Shown: positions 25,824 through 37,259 of the stretch, piece by piece
How positions within the stretch are numbered: the stretch's first letter is position 1
Layout of the letters: each line of letters starts with the position of its first letter
DNA from: Dyella terrae
GTDB lineage: Bacteria; Pseudomonadota; Gammaproteobacteria; Xanthomonadales; Rhodanobacteraceae
Direction of reading: 5' to 3'
Assembly: GCF_022394535.1 (NCBI RefSeq)
Contig: NZ_CP089414.1
Span: forward strand, 3,658,001 to 3,722,000
Length of the DNA stretch: 64,000 bases
The notes under the pieces: model-generated
Told to the model about the DNA's origin: nothing
Databases searched by the model: none
The model's input: only the letters and a program-made list of their open reading frames with translations
Position numbers and translations under genes: made by a program

Positions 25824-27983
25824 CTAGTAGACCAACTGCACACCGTGACACTGCAATGACTGCAGAGACACCGTGCTGACGCCCAGGTTGATACCCAGCG
25901 CGCTGGTCAGCAGTGGGGTGAGGACCTGGGAGCCCAGGCTGTTCAGTGGCCCTTGCAGGGCCTGCACAACGAAGCCAAGCACCGCCACCAGGCTGTTGGG
26001 GAGCGAGGTCGATCCACCATTCATGGCGGTCTGGATGGCTGCGATGCAGGACGGCTGGTTGCCCAGCGCACAAACTGTCTGGGTGAGGACACCGCCCAGC
26101 AGGTTGACTACGCCGCCCAGCAGGTTACCCGTACCGGTGAGCAGGCCCGGTATGTTGAGGGTCAGCGTGCTGCCGAGGATGTTGCCAACGCTGCTGGTGG
26201 TGTTCTGCAGGAAACCCTGCAAGCCCGTCGTACTGCTCGAAAGCTGGTTCAGCGCCGCCGAAAGCTGGTTGAGGTTGGGGGTGAGTCCCGTATGGGATGC
26301 GACGTTGTTGTTCCACAGATCCGTTGCTAAAGGCAGGGAGATCCCCGACGAGCTGGACGGCGTCGTCGACTGGGTGATCAGTGCAGTCGTCAGCGCCGTG
26401 AACAGGTTGCTGACGGCCGTGCCGATGTTCAGCGTCGTGCCATTGGAAGGAATGTTGGCGGACGTACCGGCAGTGAGTGTGCCGGTGCCGTTAGCCGACA
26501 GGCCGGTCAGCGTGAATGGGTTGCCCACCTGGGCGAGCACCGCGCCGGCAGCCTTCACTGTCAGCAAGGGATTGGTGTTGGTGATGGGAATCTGCGCGCA
26601 ACTACCCGCCGTACTGAAAGCGCTGGCCTGGGTGATGCCGCCCACACACATCTGCAGGATCGACGAGGTGACGTTGAACGTGGCCGTCTGCGGGCTGCCG
26701 TTCGTTGATGTGCAAAGGCTGGCGACCGTCGCCTGCGCGTTGACCAGGTCGATAGCGATGGGCAGGTTGAGGCTGATCGATACCAGCGGACTTAGCAGCG
26801 CCCCGACCAGCGGGATACTGGCGGAGTTGAACTGCACGTTGACGAAGGCACGCACCTGCGCGGTCGACGCCGTGGCACCGACACCGCCAATGCCGATCTG
26901 TGGTGGCTCGATCACCGCAAACGCGGTGCTGATGCTGAGCCCGGGTATCGCGCCGGCCGGCGTGGATAGGTTGCCACTCAACGCGTGCTGCCCCGTCGCC
27001 ACGGCGACCGCCGTGCTGATCAGTTGCAGTGCGCTGACTTGAGCATTGAGCGCGGATTGCAAACCGGCCGAATCCGGCGCTGTGATCTGCGCAAACAAGC
27101 CCGATGTCGGCCCGTTGGAGCCCAGCGTCACCTGTCCGGGTGCACTGCCAATAGCCGCAGTAACCGCGTTGACCAGCGTCGCGTTGGCGCTCAGCAGTTG
27201 TTGTTGGCCTGCGGCATTGACCACGGCATTGAGCACGTCGATCAGGGCATGGGCCTGCACCGACGATGCGAGAAGCTGATTAAGCCCACCGACACTGATA
27301 TTGGCCGGTATCTGCACACCAAGCTGATTGAGCAAGCCGGACGGCGTAATCGTGGCATTGGCGAGCCCCTGGTAGCCCACCAGCGACGCCTCGGGAATAG
27401 TGAGCCCGACAGCACTCAACGCCTGGCCCAGTGGCGATTGCCCGCTCACCGTCGCCAGCGTGCTGCCAATACTGAATACCGCGGTGGGCTCCTGGCTGGA
27501 TGCCACTGCTTCGGCACTGACGTTGGGTAGGTTGCCGGCAAAACCCCAGATGGGCAGCACCGGGCGTTGTGCCACCACTTTCACCGCATTGGGCGTGGAG
27601 CCCGATACCGTCGTGCTGAAATGGTCGCTGATGCTGGCATTGGCGACCGGATCCCATGTGCCGCACTGGATCGTTAGCGTGCCGCTGCTGGTGAACTTGT
27701 TCTCGACCAGCGCGTTACCGCTCGCCGCGGTGTTGCCCATGTTGTTCGATGCGCAGGCAGTAAGCTGTTGCGCGCCCGCGAGCGCAGCCAGGTCCGCCAC
27801 CCTCTGTGTGTCACGTCTGGCCCAGTAGAGATAGCCCACCTCAACCATGCCAAGCATGCTCAGGAGGAACAGCAGCATCAGCAACATGGTGACTGCCGTG
27901 GCGCCGCGCTGCACGCGGCCCGAGTGGTCGCGTACCCAACACCGTGATTTCCGTTCGTGGAAGGCGTATGGCATGGCGGTCAC
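25824..27983 (-). CDS. tadG: TadG-like pilus assembly protein
   Basis: 719-aa protein with the N-terminal TadG/TadE-like segment (QRGATAVTMLLMLLFLLSMLGM), a single membrane anchor followed by RDTQRVADLAALAGAQQL, typical of TadG. The long exported part is rich in Ala, Ser, Thr, Val and Leu with few charges. TadG proteins are minor pseudopilin-like or anchoring components of the Tad apparatus. It is the last core tad gene of the operon, overlapping the DUF3613 gene by four bases. At 719 aa it appears long for the family, and the central region contains loosely repetitive Gly/Leu/Asn stretches. Confidence 0.82.
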   Translation of the reverse strand: MTAMPYAFHERKSRCWVRDHSGRVQRGATAVTMLLMLLFLLSMLGMVEVGYLYWARRDTQRVADLAALAGAQQLTACASNNMGNTAASGNALVENKFTSSGTLTIQCGTWDPVANASISDHFSTTVSGSTPNAVKVVAQRPVLPIWGFAGNLPNVSAEAVASSQEPTAVFSIGSTLATVSGQSPLGQALSAVGLTIPEASLVGYQGLANATITPSGLLNQLGVQIPANISVGGLNQLLASSVQAHALIDVLNAVVNAAGQQQLLSANATLVNAVTAAIGSAPGQVTLGSNGPTSGLFAQITAPDSAGLQSALNAQVSALQLISTAVAVATGQHALSGNLSTPAGAIPGLSISTAFAVIEPPQIGIGGVGATASTAQVRAFVNVQFNSASIPLVGALLSPLVSISLNLPIAIDLVNAQATVASLCTSTNGSPQTATFNVTSSILQMCVGGITQASAFSTAGSCAQIPITNTNPLLTVKAAGAVLAQVGNPFTLTGLSANGTGTLTAGTSANIPSNGTTLNIGTAVSNLFTALTTALITQSTTPSSSSGISLPLATDLWNNNVASHTGLTPNLNQLSAALNQLSSSTTGLQGFLQNTTSSVGNILGSTLTLNIPGLLTGTGNLLGGVVNLLGGVLTQTVCALGNQPSCIAAIQTAMNGGSTSLPNSLVAVLGFVVQALQGPLNSLGSQVLTPLLTSALGINLGVSTVSLQSLQCHGVQLVY

Positions 27984-28390
27984 GGCATGTTTGAGGAGCC
28001 TGATCCGCCGGTGCTGTTCTTGGACACTGCGGCCTCATAGAACTCGGGGATCGGGTGTTCGAAGCTCTTGAGGTAGCGCTGATAGCTCGCCGAGGCTTGC
28101 TGGCCCGGTATGGGCAGCAGCTTGCCTGCGTGCGTGCCCTGCGCCTGCATGCTGAGTAACTGCCTCGTCACGTCACCGATCTGGGGCGTTGCATCGGCAA
28201 CCGGCGTCGGTTGGACGGGCGCAGGCGTCGGTGAAGTGGCGGGCGCATTCGCGGCTGCGGGTGAGTCGGTGGGCCCAAGCATCTGTCCGGTGATCGGCGC
28301 CTGTTGCGCGCTCACACCAAGGCATGTCGTAGAGGCGATCAGCGCGATGGCAATCCATCGTGCGTGCACGCAAATCGTCGATGGCATCAT
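27980..28390 (-). CDS. DUF3613 protein in the Tad operon
   Basis: 136-aa exported protein: signal peptide (IAIALIASTTCLGVSA), a Pro/Ala/Thr-rich linker at about residues 42-68 and a compact C-terminal region (IGDVTRQLLSMQAQG, then SASYQRYLKSFEHPIPEFYE) characteristic of DUF3613. No function is known. Four-base overlaps with both tadD upstream and tadG downstream put it firmly inside the pilus operon, so a role in Tad assembly is a reasonable inference. Confidence 0.75.
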   Translation of the reverse strand: MMPSTICVHARWIAIALIASTTCLGVSAQQAPITGQMLGPTDSPAAANAPATSPTPAPVQPTPVADATPQIGDVTRQLLSMQAQGTHAGKLLPIPGQQASASYQRYLKSFEHPIPEFYEAAVSKNSTGGSGSSNMP

Positions 28391-29229
28391 GGCCGTGCCT
28401 CGTAAGCGGTGGCGTCGGTGGTGAAACGTTGCAGCATGCTGGCGGGCACGTCCGCCTTGGTGGATGTGCTGCGTATATCCGTGGTCGCGGCAATTGGCAT
28501 CGCGGCGCGAGCAGGCGGCACGGCGGCCTGTCGCTGGCGTGAGGCGAGCTGCACCGCTAGTCGCCGCACGTCATCCTGGCTGTTGGCCGGTAACTGGCCG
28601 CGCTGCATGATCGCGTCCGCGCGCGTGGTGTCGCCGGTCAGCATCGCCCACAGGGCGAGATTGGCGATCACCTTGGCATTGGTTGGATCGAGCTCGGCTG
28701 CCATCGCCAGTGGATCTTTCGCTGTCGTCACTTGCCCGGCGCACAGGCGTGCGTAGCCGAGATCGCTGAGGTAGGCCGCATTCACTGGTTCCAGTTCGGT
28801 GGCCTTGAGCAGCGCTTCGTCAGCGCCTACTGGGTTATTTGATTGCGCATCGACCAGACCCAGCCCATGCCACGCCGCCGCGGCCTGGTCGCCGCTGAGC
28901 AGGCCGCGGTAGATGGTGCGCGCTGCGTCGAGCTGTCCCGTTGCCCGCAACGCATCGGCCTGACGGCGACGCAGCTCGGGCGCATCGCCGTAACGCTGCC
29001 GATAGGCATCGATGTGCGCGAGCGAGGCGTAATACGCGCCCTGTTGCTGCATCTGACGGATAAGGTCCATGTACACCGTCTTGTCATCGCGTGCGCTGGT
29101 GCTCGGCGCCACCAGCGATGCCGTTGGTGTGTGATTGGGATAGCCGCCAAGCGTCTTGCCGCAGGCGGCGAGCAACACGCAGGCCGACGCGGCGAACAGC
29201 CAGCGATAGACGGAGGGGCGATGGATCAT
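28387..29229 (-). CDS. tadD: TadD, TPR lipoprotein of the Tad system
   Basis: 280-aa lipoprotein with signal and lipobox (ACVLLAACGKTLGG), then tetratricopeptide repeats at about residues 60-220 (AAAWHGLGLVDAQSNNPVGA, VNAAYLSDLGYARLCAGQ, AKVIANLALWAMLTGD). TadD acts as a pilotin-like factor for the outer-membrane secretin in Tad systems. It starts two bases after tadC ends and overlaps the DUF3613 gene by four. Confidence 0.85.
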   Translation of the reverse strand: MIHRPSVYRWLFAASACVLLAACGKTLGGYPNHTPTASLVAPSTSARDDKTVYMDLIRQMQQQGAYYASLAHIDAYRQRYGDAPELRRRQADALRATGQLDAARTIYRGLLSGDQAAAAWHGLGLVDAQSNNPVGADEALLKATELEPVNAAYLSDLGYARLCAGQVTTAKDPLAMAAELDPTNAKVIANLALWAMLTGDTTRADAIMQRGQLPANSQDDVRRLAVQLASRQRQAAVPPARAAMPIAATTDIRSTSTKADVPASMLQRFTTDATAYEARP

Positions 29230-29231
29230 GG

Positions 29232-30185
29232 TCAGTGTCCTTGCAGCTTGGTCATGCTGGCGATGAGCGAGATAACCGCCGGCCCTGCAAGCACGACCAT
29301 CAGCGCCGGTATCAGGGTGAGCATCATCACCACGGTCATCTTCACGGAGAGCTTGCCGCTCTGCTCCTTCATGCGCAGCTTGCGCTGCTCGCGCAAGCGG
29401 TCACCGAACTGACGCAGCGGCTCCTGCACGGCGCCGCCGTGTTCGTGCACCTGCACCAGAATCTGCACGAGGGTCTTCAGGCCGTCGTTGTCGAACTCGC
29501 ACAAGCGATGCAGTGATTGCATGCGTGAGCGTCCGCGCAGATACAGTGCGTTGGCGTCGCCTACTTCGCGGCTCAGCAATGGCATGGCTTCCTGGAAGCG
29601 ATCGGCGACCATCTGCAGGCTCTGGTCCACGCTGAAGCCCACGCCTTGTAGGAGACGTAGCAGATCAATCAGGAGCGGTAGTTCGCTGTCGGCGCGCTTG
29701 CGCAGACGCTGGGCCCAGGCGCTCAGCGCAAACTTGGGCGCGATCAGGCCGAAAGCGGCCGCACCGATGAATACTACGAATGCACGGAATCCGCTCGGCG
29801 CTTGCCACAGCAGCACCGGCAAAGGCACCGCCATGGCCAGCGCAAGCCGCAGGCCCAGAAACACGGCGCGTCCCTCGCCCGTGTTGCGGTTGATCTGCCC
29901 GAGTAGCATGCGGTCTTCCGGCGTAATCAGCGCCTGCCCCAGCCGGCTGCGTTCAAAGCGCTTGCCCAGCAAGTCGAGCCAACGCACGACGACCTGCCAA
30001 CCATGTTCCTCATGCTCCGTTTCGGCATCGGTGGTGCCGCTGGTGGAAGGAAGTTGCAGCGCGCGATCGATCACGCGGCTCTCCACGCGCCGTTGCCGCA
30101 CGTGCCGCACCGCTTCGTTGGCGAGCAAGGCGAGGCCGGCGACCAGCGCCACGACCGCAACCACCATGATCCAACCCGTCTCCAC
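29232..30185 (-). CDS. tadC: TadC, inner-membrane platform protein
   Basis: 317-aa type II secretion F-domain protein. An N-terminal membrane helix, two central helices around residues 115-155 and a C-terminal helix (MMLTLIPALMVVLAGPAVI) flank the cytoplasmic F domain (LPLLIDLLRLLQGVGFSVDQ). With TadB it forms the inner-membrane platform for Flp pilus assembly. It lies 45 bases after tadB and two bases before tadD. Confidence 0.88.
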   Translation of the reverse strand: METGWIMVVAVVALVAGLALLANEAVRHVRQRRVESRVIDRALQLPSTSGTTDAETEHEEHGWQVVVRWLDLLGKRFERSRLGQALITPEDRMLLGQINRNTGEGRAVFLGLRLALAMAVPLPVLLWQAPSGFRAFVVFIGAAAFGLIAPKFALSAWAQRLRKRADSELPLLIDLLRLLQGVGFSVDQSLQMVADRFQEAMPLLSREVGDANALYLRGRSRMQSLHRLCEFDNDGLKTLVQILVQVHEHGGAVQEPLRQFGDRLREQRKLRMKEQSGKLSVKMTVVMMLTLIPALMVVLAGPAVISLIASMTKLQGH

Positions 30186-30230
30186 GGCACACCCCCTGTA
30201 AGCAATCCCGTGCTGGCGCGACGCGCGCGA

Positions 30231-31156
30231 CTACAGCGATTTGGCAAGGCGATAGAGCAACAGACCGCCGGTCAGCTCCAACACGAGCGCCACGAGCAGG
30301 AACTTGTGCCCCAGTGGTTCATAGAACATGGGCTTGAAGAAAACCGGATCGACCAGCGTCATGAAAGTCGCCACCGCTACCGGCAGCAGCGCCAGCACCC
30401 AGGCAGACATGCGCGTTTCCGATGTGATGGCCTTCAACTCGGCGCGCGCATGCGCGTGATCGCGCATGAAATCGCCCATGCGCTGCAGGATGTGATCCGA
30501 GCGGCCACCCACGCGCATGCCAATGCCAAGCACGGCGTGGAGCAGGGAAAGCTCTTCCAGATGGTAGGGCCGGGTCGCCAGCGCTAGCGCCTGGTCGAGA
30601 TCCGCACCCGCGTGCATGGATGACAAGGTGCGATCCAGCAGGCTTCGCAAGGGCATCGCCACCGACTTGGTTGTGGTCTGGAATGCCATTGGCAGGCTGT
30701 TGCCCACGCTGGTCATGCGGATCATGCCGTCGAGAAAATCCGGCAACTGGGCAAGCAGCTTCTGTTGTTGCTTCTCGATGCGTCGGCGTAGCCAAAGCCA
30801 TACCAGCGCGCTATACAAGCCAAGTACCAGCGGCATGGCGAGCACGCTGCTGATACGCCACCATGCGAGTAGCGCAAGCACGAGCCCGAAACACGCGATG
30901 ACGGCATAAATTGCGCGGTTGGGCGGAAGATCGGCGCGCATCAGCAAGCCATCCGCGCTCTGAAGTAGCGCCCGCTTGCGCTGACCGGGTAGGGGCGGCG
31001 GCTGCATTCGCCGCTCGGCGGGTTGGTGTGTCACCAAGCGCTGCTCGATGCTCTCCAGACTCTTGCGCTGTTGCAGCCGTAGCGCGCTACCCCACCACAG
31101 CTCGATCGCGCCAGCGAGCAGCAAGAGCGTGATGGCGGCAAGGGCAAGCGACTGGA

Positions 31157-31160
<4 letters not shown>
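30231..31160 (-). CDS. tadB: TadB, inner-membrane platform protein
   Basis: 309-aa type II secretion F-domain protein with membrane helices at about residues 3-22, 84-122 and 260-305. The core is LAQLPDFLDGMIRMTSVGNS, then MRVGGRSDHILQRMGDFMRD. It pairs with TadC as platform for the TadA ATPase. Its start overlaps the tadA stop by four bases. Confidence 0.88.
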
Positions 31161-32505
<1,345 letters not shown>

Positions 32506-32521
<16 letters not shown>

Positions 32522-33786
32522 AGGTTACCCCCCAGTCGGTTGAGCAACGCTTTCAGGGACCCCTTGTCGGCCTCGCGCTTCACGCGCAGACGGAAGCGGG
32601 AGAGCAAGGGCGAGAGCGCGCGTACATAGGCATCGTTCGGCGAGGTTTCGTGCAACAGGGACCCGCGATTGGCCGCCGCGCGCAGCGGGCGCGAACGTTC
32701 CGGCAGGGTGGCGAGCAATGGCAGACTGAAGCGTTCCGACATGCGGGCGCCGGTAATGCCGCAGGCTTCGTCGTAGCGGTTCACCACCAGTGACACGCGC
32801 AGGTCGCGTGCTTGCGCACGTTCCAGTTGGCGCAGGCACGCATCCAGCGCCACCATTGAGCCAATCGACTGGTCGGTCACCAACCAGATTTCATCGGCCA
32901 GCTTGAGTAGTGAGTGAGCGACGTCGTCCAGTGCTCGACTGTCGAGATCGCACAACACTAGGTCGAACATGGAGAGCAGACGCTCCAGCAAGGGAGCGAC
33001 TTCAGCGCCGGCGAGGCTGATGTTCCGCTCGCGCGGCTGCCCAAGCACGGCGGTGCCACTGGCATGGCGCGGCACCGCGGTACGGACCAGCGTGGCGTCG
33101 ACCCGATTGGCGTTGCGCAGGGCGTCGTCAAGATGGAAGTCGCCGCCGGTGCCCAGGTAAAGGCCGACGTCGCCGCTGGAATGACCGAGGTCCAGCAGCA
33201 TTACGTTGTTGGCGCTGTCCGGCGCATCCGTCTGCGGTTTGGCGGAAGCGGCCAGTGCGCCTAGATGCGCCGCCAAGGTGCTGCTACCCAAGCCGGGGCG
33301 AACGCCACACACCAGCACGAGCTGTCCGCGCTTCACTGCGCGGGCTGGCTGGCCCGAAGCAGCCGTTTTCAGCTGTTCCAGCGCGGTCTTCAATTGCTCG
33401 AGGATTTCCTCGTCGCCTGCGTCGATGTCGATGAATTCCTTCAGACCCGCGCGCATCGCACCCAGCACGCCCGCGCCGCGATCGGACGCAGCCGCGCCGA
33501 TACCCAGCAGGGTCAGACCGGGGTCGAGTGCCATCAGCTGGCGCGCGATCTCTGCGGATGCATCCGTATAGCCCTTGGAGAAATCGAGCAGCACAAGACG
33601 AGGCTGATGTTGGTCCAGTACGCGGCGACTGGCCGAGAACTGGTTGCTGTCGCACCACGACAACGTCACCAGGTTGCGTAGGCGGGCAGAGAAGCGCTGC
33701 GCGTTGTTCTCGTCGGGCGAGTACAGCAGCAGCGTGGGTTCCAGTGTCGGCTTCGCGAGGGTCACTACAGTGGGATTCGCCTGCAT
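32506..33786 (-). CDS. tadZ: TadZ/CpaE, ParA/MinD-like localisation protein
   Basis: 426-aa protein with a receiver-like N-terminal domain (PTLLLYSPDENNAQRFSARL, PRLVLLDFSKG, AGLKEFIDID) and a ParA/MinD-like domain, thought to place the Tad machine at the pole. The P-loop reads VRPGLGSSTLAAHLG: the glycines are kept but the Walker lysine is replaced by serine and the first signature lysine is absent, so ATP hydrolysis is doubtful. The ATG at 33786 is chosen because GAGG lies eight bases upstream; 33792 is an alternative. The gene starts ten bases after rcpA ends. Confidence 0.85.
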
Positions 33787-33796
33787 CGCCATATCC

Positions 33797-35107
33797 TCAA
33801 CGCGAGAAGCCAGGCAGTTGATCGGAACCTGCGGGGTTGAGCAGCCATGAGCCCCACACCGGCAGGTTGTTTTTTTCTTCACGCTCACCGGGCAGCGGAA
33901 TCTTGGTATCCCTGGCGATTGGACGCACCAGATGCGGCGTCACGACCAACACCAGTTCCTTGTCCTGTCGGCTGTACTTCAGATCGCGAAAGAACGATCC
34001 GAGAATAGGGATATCGCCCAGCAAGGGAATTTTGTCGACTTGGCTGGTGATGCTCTGGCTTACCAGACCGCCGATGACGAAGGTTTCGCCGTCGCCCAGT
34101 TCCACGGTAGTGTCGGCCCGACGTGTGCTGATGGCTGGCACGGAGACGCCGTTGAGCACTACGGCGTTGGTGTAGTCCAGGTCGCTGGCCTCCGGCGCCA
34201 CCTTGAGCGCAATGCGATCGGGCCCAAGTACCGTGGGTGTGACCGTGAGGCCGATGCCGAACGGCTTGTACACAATGGTGACGGTGCCCAGGCCCTGCGG
34301 CTCGGGAATGGGCAGCTCGCCGCCGGAAAGAAAACTTGCGCTCTGACCCGACAAGGCCACCAGCGTGGGTTCGGCCAGCACACGCGCCATACCGTCGCTT
34401 TGCAGCAGGTCGAGGTTGGCATTCCACGCATGCAGGCCGTTGGCGCTCTTGTGGCCCATGACCAGGTTGAAAGCTGAGGAGATCGCGCCACTGGTTGTGT
34501 TGGTTGAGGTGGCCGAGGTCAGCGGTGAGGTGAAGCCGTAGCTGAAGCCGTTATTGGTAGCATTGAAGTTGATGCCGATCTGGCTCATCACGGTCTTGTC
34601 GAACTCGACCACCTTCACTTCCACCTGTACCACGCCACCGCTGGAGACGCTGGACGCATCGATCACGGAGCCCTTCTCGCCAACGGCGTTCGTAGCAGCG
34701 GCCACGCCCCGCTCGTGCTCAAGCATGCTGTCAGCCTGGCCGTGCAGTACGGCCTCGTTGTCCTGCACGGCAATCTGCAGCCCGCTGTCATTCTGCAACG
34801 CAGCTTGCCCGGCACTGCGCACCTGCACGGACAGGCGCTGTGGCGTGGCATCGCCGCGCCGCCATAGCAACAGAGTGGTTTCGCCGGCTTTCTTACCGAC
34901 CAGCAAGGCATCGCGCTGGCCTTTGAGCATGACGATGTCGGTCACCGAGGGATCAGCGATCGCCACGCGCTCGATATCGCCGGGCAGATGCCACGGCCGT
35001 TGTTCGTGCACCTGCAGCGCGATGGCTGCGTCGCTCACGCTGGCTGCTTGGCCTGCGGTCAACGGCAGAGCGGCGCACAGCAGGGTGATCCAGTGACGCT
35101 GACTCAT
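33797..35107 (-). CDS. rcpA: RcpA/CpaC outer-membrane secretin
   Basis: 436-aa secretin of the Tad system. Signal peptide (ITLLCAALPLTAGQAAS), an N-terminal pilus-assembly domain (AIADPSVTDIVMLKGQRDAL), then the secretin domain (VEVKVVEFDKTVMSQIGINF, ... DKIPLLGDIPILGSFFRD, LVLVVTPHLVRP). It forms the channel for the pilus. It overlaps cpaB/rcpC by four bases upstream. Confidence 0.9.
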   Translation of the reverse strand: MSQRHWITLLCAALPLTAGQAASVSDAAIALQVHEQRPWHLPGDIERVAIADPSVTDIVMLKGQRDALLVGKKAGETTLLLWRRGDATPQRLSVQVRSAGQAALQNDSGLQIAVQDNEAVLHGQADSMLEHERGVAAATNAVGEKGSVIDASSVSSGGVVQVEVKVVEFDKTVMSQIGINFNATNNGFSYGFTSPLTSATSTNTTSGAISSAFNLVMGHKSANGLHAWNANLDLLQSDGMARVLAEPTLVALSGQSASFLSGGELPIPEPQGLGTVTIVYKPFGIGLTVTPTVLGPDRIALKVAPEASDLDYTNAVVLNGVSVPAISTRRADTTVELGDGETFVIGGLVSQSITSQVDKIPLLGDIPILGSFFRDLKYSRQDKELVLVVTPHLVRPIARDTKIPLPGEREEKNNLPVWGSWLLNPAGSDQLPGFSR

Positions 35108-36099
35108 GGGTTCACCGCCAGCGACGTGTGTGGAGCGGGTGCTGCGCCGGAGCCGCGGATGATCTCCAGTCCAGCAGGCGCCGATGCGCGCGACGTCGGC
35201 CGCGGTGCGGTCACCTTCGAGCGGCCGATCAGGCTCGGTTCGTCCACACCTGCATAAGCGCGATTCTCTGGCGAGGCCAGCCAGCCGCGCTGCTCACCAG
35301 TGAGATCGCCACGTGGCGCCAGTACCGTGGCTGGGGCTGGAAATAACAGGTTGCTCGGCATGCCGTCGTCACCGGGATGGCGCAGCGCGAGCGATAGCTT
35401 GCCGCTCTGTGCGCCCAGCACCAGTGGATCGATATCTTCCAGCGGCACCGCCAGCACGGCCATCTTCGGTGGTGGCTCGGCCTGTTCGGGTTTGGCGGGT
35501 GCTGATGTCGCCACGGCGCCGACGTTAGGCAAGTCGCGCACGCCATAAGCCAGCACGCGCAGGCGCGAGGCGAGCAGGCGACTTTCTGAGTGCTCTTTGG
35601 TGATGACCATGCCCGTGGGCGAAGGGTCGGCGATCTTCAATGTCAGCACCACATCGACGTAGTCGCCTGGTTGCACGCGGTAGCCGACACCAGAGATCTC
35701 GTCTACCGGCACCGCCAGCGCGCGCTCGCCAGGACGGATCTGCATGGCGATGGGATTGGAAAGCAGCGACGAGGTGATGACCGTGCCTTCGGGAATATTC
35801 ACCCGCGGTACTTCGCCCACCAGGACATCGGGCTGCTCATAGCTGCCCTCTGGCGCAGCGGATACGGTGACTTCGCGCAGCGACGATGCCGCGATCACTT
35901 CGCCACCCGGCAGCATCTGCGTGGCCACCACGACATGGGCGACCTTGGTTGGAATGAGTGGTGCAGCTGGCGCTGCGGCCACGGGCGGCGGGACGGTTTC
36001 CGTTTCCTGTCGGCGCTTTCCGAGCGTAAAGGCAACCAGCGCCAGTACCGTCGCGAGGACGACTAGCAAAATGGCGGCGATGCGTGACACGTTGTGCAT
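35104..36099 (-). CDS. cpaB: RcpC/CpaB Flp pilus assembly protein
   Basis: 331-aa protein with one N-terminal membrane helix (IAAILLVVLATVLALVAFTL) and a SAF domain (VVVATQMLPGGEVIAASSL; VNIPEGTVITSSLL), then the CpaB-specific region (ALAVPVDEISGVGYRVQPGD, VVLTLKI). It is an accessory of secretin function in the periplasm. It follows tadE by 31 bases and overlaps rcpA by four. Confidence 0.9.
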   Translation of the reverse strand: MHNVSRIAAILLVVLATVLALVAFTLGKRRQETETVPPPVAAAPAAPLIPTKVAHVVVATQMLPGGEVIAASSLREVTVSAAPEGSYEQPDVLVGEVPRVNIPEGTVITSSLLSNPIAMQIRPGERALAVPVDEISGVGYRVQPGDYVDVVLTLKIADPSPTGMVITKEHSESRLLASRLRVLAYGVRDLPNVGAVATSAPAKPEQAEPPPKMAVLAVPLEDIDPLVLGAQSGKLSLALRHPGDDGMPSNLLFPAPATVLAPRGDLTGEQRGWLASPENRAYAGVDEPSLIGRSKVTAPRPTSRASAPAGLEIIRGSGAAPAPHTSLAVNP

Positions 36100-36130
36100 C
36101 TGAAGCGTCTCCTCCGGTTCGCGGTATTTG

Positions 36131-36631
36131 TCAGCTGCCTGCGGGGTTCATTTGCACGGTGGCCGAGCTGCTGAGGCTGGAACTCAAAACCCATCCGTAC
36201 AGGGCCGTGACGCCGGGAATAAATGGGTGATTGTTGTAGTCGAACGAGGTGACCACGGTGATGCATTGCACGTTGGCGTTGCTCGGGCAGGCCGCGGCGG
36301 CGGACACTGCAACAGGCGTATAGGCGCCGCCAGGTGTGGGTGGCGTAGCGCAGCTGGCGGTTTCACCGGAGAACGTCAGCAGCCATGCCATGGCGTTCTG
36401 CGCCGCATTGCAGGCATTGGCCTGGCGCTGTGCCGGTGTGCCGTACTGGAGTGCCGCGCGCGCGCCCTCGGCAGAAGCGAGGGTCAGCGACTGCTGCGCT
36501 GCGAAAATCATCACGCCGTTGATCGTGATGAGTAGCATCGGCAGGATGCCCAGCATGAATACCAAGGCGAATTCAATCGCCGCGACGCCCCTCTGGCGTG
36601 AAGGGCGCGCGAACTGTCGCCGCGCGTTCAT
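36131..36631 (-). CDS. tadE: TadE-like pseudopilin
   Basis: 166-aa protein with the type IV pilin-like N-terminus RQRGVAAIEFALVFMLGILP: cleavage expected after Gly15, with glutamate at +5 of the mature chain, as in TadE/Flp proteins. The exported part has four cysteines that could form disulfides. The ATG at 36631 overlaps the stop of tadV by four bases; the longer open frame upstream is a shadow of tadV. Confidence 0.85.
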   Translation of the reverse strand: MNARRQFARPSRQRGVAAIEFALVFMLGILPMLLITINGVMIFAAQQSLTLASAEGARAALQYGTPAQRQANACNAAQNAMAWLLTFSGETASCATPPTPGGAYTPVAVSAAAACPSNANVQCITVVTSFDYNNHPFIPGVTALYGWVLSSSLSSSATVQMNPAGS

Positions 36632-37170
36632 GGCTGCCCCCAGTGCAACAGTTCGGGGTGCAGCACCATAAGGATGGCAGCGATGCCTAGATAGGTTCCG
36701 TGCGGCAAGCCCATGCGGCCCTGGCGAGCGTGCATCGCGCGCTGCCACAGCGGCCACGCATGCAGCCGTTGCCGTGCCTGTGTGACGCCGGGTGCGTAAG
36801 CCAGTCGCGGCATGCGGAACACCAGCACGATCACGGCATGTACGCCCGTCAGCAGGCAGGCGATGATCCAGATCGGAAGGAGGACATTGGTGCCCAACAG
36901 GAAACCTAGCGTCGCGAAGAATTTCACGTCGCCCGCGCCCATGACGCGAATGGCATAGAAGGGCAGCATGGTGATCAGGCCCACCGCGAGCCCTGGCATC
37001 GAAGGCCAGAGGGGCGCCGACGTGCCAACGATCCACTGCAGCAGGCCAGCCGCGATCGCCAGCACAAGCGCAGCGGCGAGCCAGGTGTTGGGAATACGGC
37101 GTGCATACAGGTCACTCAGCGCGACCAGCACGCTGAGTACGACGGCAAGCGTTGGCAGTACTGCAGCCAT
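36628..37170 (-). CDS. tadV: TadV/CpaA prepilin peptidase
   Basis: 180-aa A24-family aspartic peptidase, a polytopic membrane protein that processes Flp prepilin and the TadE/TadG pseudopilins. The first catalytic aspartate is in VALSDLYARRIPN and the second in the GxGD motif RVMGAGDVKFF. About five to six membrane helices are visible. The ATG at 37170 is preferred (GGGGAAC four bases upstream) over 37182. It lies 89 bases downstream of flp. Confidence 0.9.
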   Translation of the reverse strand: MAAVLPTLAVVLSVLVALSDLYARRIPNTWLAAALVLAIAAGLLQWIVGTSAPLWPSMPGLAVGLITMLPFYAIRVMGAGDVKFFATLGFLLGTNVLLPIWIIACLLTGVHAVIVLVFRMPRLAYAPGVTQARQRLHAWPLWQRAMHARQGRMGLPHGTYLGIAAILMVLHPELLHWGQP

Positions 37171-37259
37171 GACGTTCCCCATGCGGCCGTCTGGCCATCC
37201 ATGGCCGGCCCCTGTGATTGACGGCGTCGCCCCCCGGCGACGTTGCCCCGGACCCCCGA

